From Agrobacterium rubi TR3 = NBRC 13261 (GTDB lineage: Bacteria > Pseudomonadota > Alphaproteobacteria > Rhizobiales > Rhizobiaceae): a stretch of 64,000 bases of DNA. This document shows, piece by piece, positions 62,769 to 64,000 of the stretch. How positions within the stretch are numbered: the first letter of the stretch is position 1; the number at the start of each line of letters is the position of its first letter. A program made the position numbers and the translations under genes. The notes under the pieces are model-generated. The model was not told where the DNA came from, did not search any database, and saw only the letters and a list, made by a program, of their open reading frames with translations. The DNA is taken from contig NZ_BBJU01000028.1 in NCBI RefSeq assembly GCF_000739935.1, positions 62,001 through 126,000 on the forward strand, written 5' to 3'.

Positions 62769-64000
62769 TCAGCGCCAGAACCTCTTGGCATCGAGGACGT
62801 CGTCCAGCGCTTCTTGAGCCGCTCTGATCAGCTTCGCCTTGTCGGCATGAACGATCAGGTCATCCGCTCCGGCAAGACCCCGCAAACCATGCTCGTCGAG
62901 GACCTCAGGGCCGGTTGCCAAATCATTCAGAGCGCCGAGCTCGTCCTGCAGCGCTTCCATCGCAACAACGAAACGCTTGTACCGCCGCATGCCTCGTTTG
63001 TCAGGGAACAGAGAGCGGAAGAATTCCGCGGCATAGCGAAGCTTTTTCGCATCCTTGCGAGCCTCATGACGATGCTCATCGTCCACGCCAGACAGATCCT
63101 GACCATGCTTCTTGAGTTTTTTGCGCGCCTTGTCGAGCGCCTCGCCGGCAAATTGCCCGGCTGGACGCTCGCGCGCGTCTGTCGTCGCCGCATCGCTCAA
63201 ATAGTCGCCACAGTGAAGCCACTCATTATAATCGAGCATGAGCGCCCGCGCCCGAGAGCTGTCGAGTGCCTCGATGACGTTGTCATAGGCGGCGGTTCTT
63301 TTTTCGGCGAGAGTGTCGCGCAGCTCACCTGCCTCGGCTTTCGGCAGAAGCACGTCGATATTTCTCGCTTCCCCGAGAACGTCAGCCAGCCACCGGAACT
63401 CGGCCGATAGTCTTTTCGCCTCGTCATCCTGCAGCATCGGCCTGAACAGGGTGATGGCAGAGCGGAGACGTCGTAGCGCGACACGAGCCTGGTGCAGCGA
63501 GTCTTCGTTTCTCCTGCTGCGCAGGATTGTCTCATTCAAACGAAACTGTCGGAAGCACGAGGAGGCAATCGTCTGGAATGCTTGGCAGGCACTAGCCCCA
63601 CGATCCAACTCGACCGGATCGGCTTTGACGACAGCGCGCTCGGCCTCCAGCAGACGAAACCCTCTCTCGGCTTTCGACAGGACCCCGAACCGGACCGGTA
63701 CGATGCCTTCGATCTTTCGGGCCAGGGAGAATAGATCCTCCGGTTTCCCGTCCTTAAGTTCCAACTCCAGCTCGATGATCGGGGCTTCGCGGTCGACAGA
63801 TCGTACCGATCCCCGGTCGAGTGCGACCTCAATGTTCGAACCGTTCTCTGTGACGTTCCAGATCCGCCGCTCATTGACGACGTCGAACTTGGGCCAGACA
63901 TTGTTTGCCTGGTCGCCGAACTCGTTGATCAAGGGGCTTGTCATATCAATCACCGGGGTATCGCCGGTGACAGCGGTTTCCCATTCGCTCCGTGCGAAGA
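62769..64000 (-). CDS. CYTH-CHAD domain protein, 5' end cut by window edge
   Basis: The frame is open to the right edge; 410 residues are visible. The N-terminal part is a CYTH (triphosphate tunnel) domain seen from FARSEWETAVTGDTPVIDM through RGSVRSVDREAPIIELELEL KDG to about residue 130; its first strand with the ExExK motif lies beyond the edge. The C-terminal part (about 150-405) is a CHAD helical domain with repeated histidine/arginine helices (HQARVALRRLRSAITLFRPM; HEARKDAKKLRYAAEFF). CHAD domains bind polyphosphate, and CYTH members act on triphosphate compounds. The ATG at 63944 and GTG at 63953 would cut the CYTH domain, so they are not the true start. Confidence 0.9.
   Translation of the reverse strand, partial: FARSEWETAVTGDTPVIDMTSPLINEFGDQANNVWPKFDVVNERRIWNVTENGSNIEVALDRGSVRSVDREAPIIELELELKDGKPEDLFSLARKIEGIVPVRFGVLSKAERGFRLLEAERAVVKADPVELDRGASACQAFQTIASSCFRQFRLNETILRSRRNEDSLHQARVALRRLRSAITLFRPMLQDDEAKRLSAEFRWLADVLGEARNIDVLLPKAEAGELRDTLAEKRTAAYDNVIEALDSSRARALMLDYNEWLHCGDYLSDAATTDARERPAGQFAGEALDKARKKLKKHGQDLSGVDDEHRHEARKDAKKLRYAAEFFRSLFPDKRGMRRYKRFVVAMEALQDELGALNDLATGPEVLDEHGLRGLAGADDLIVHADKAKLIRAAQEALDDVLDAKRFWR

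Overview
The window looks like accessory (chromid, megaplasmid or island) DNA of a Rhizobiales alphaproteobacterium of the Rhizobium/Agrobacterium/Ochrobactrum type. The reasons are the fairly high GC, the density of solute-uptake operons each paired with its own regulator, an RpiR regulator beside iolBEDC, a fused IolC-DUF2090 kinase, and scattered decayed insertion sequences. This is inferred from gene content only; no rRNA, replication gene or confident tRNA was seen.

Layout. (1) 1-5.3 kb: a TRAP transporter (small permease cut by the left edge, binding protein), a transketolase split into two overlapping genes and an SDR dehydrogenase, divergent from a LysR regulator. (2) 5.5-30 kb: a large inositol-type locus. 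It holds a chemoreceptor paired with an orphan sugar-binding protein, a LacI regulator divergent from a plus-strand operon of three Gfo/Idh/MocA dehydrogenases and one IolE-like TIM barrel, then a long minus-strand block: binding protein, ATPase, permease, second binding protein, TIM barrel, iolG, TIM barrel, iolC, iolD, iolE, iolB, tautomerase, RpiR. A second LacI gene lies upstream of it. Together these would sense, swim to, import and degrade myo-inositol and probably its stereoisomers or amino derivatives (rhizopine-like compounds) via inosose, the trione hydrolase, deoxyglucuronate isomerase, kinase and aldolase.

(3) 30-42 kb: a scarred region with IS5-, IS6- and IS3-type remnants, an S-adenosylhomocysteinase-like gene, an ABC importer (binding protein and two permeases, no ATPase) divergent from a DeoR regulator plus an alkaline-phosphatase-superfamily hydrolase, an intact IS3-family element, and long gene-free stretches. 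(4) 42-49 kb: a membrane diguanylate cyclase, a HEPN-motif protein, an MFS efflux pump with a divergent TetR regulator and a near-perfect operator palindrome, a FitAB/VapBC-type toxin-antitoxin pair and a HpcH/HpaI aldolase.

(5) 49.4-61 kb: a second catabolic locus. LysR, GH3 glycosidase, M20 deacylase, a Tat-exported binding protein, a fused double permease, an ATPase and a 33-codon nucleoside hydrolase stump lie on the minus strand; an FMO-like flavoprotein, a Rid-family protein lacking the RidA catalytic arginine, and a DUF1028 Ntn-hydrolase-like protein lie divergently. The substrate is unknown; the enzymes fit a glycosylated or acylated nitrogen compound. This is my best candidate for an undescribed pathway. 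(6) 61-64 kb: a cold-shock protein, a frameshifted alpha/beta hydrolase and a CYTH-CHAD protein cut by the right edge.
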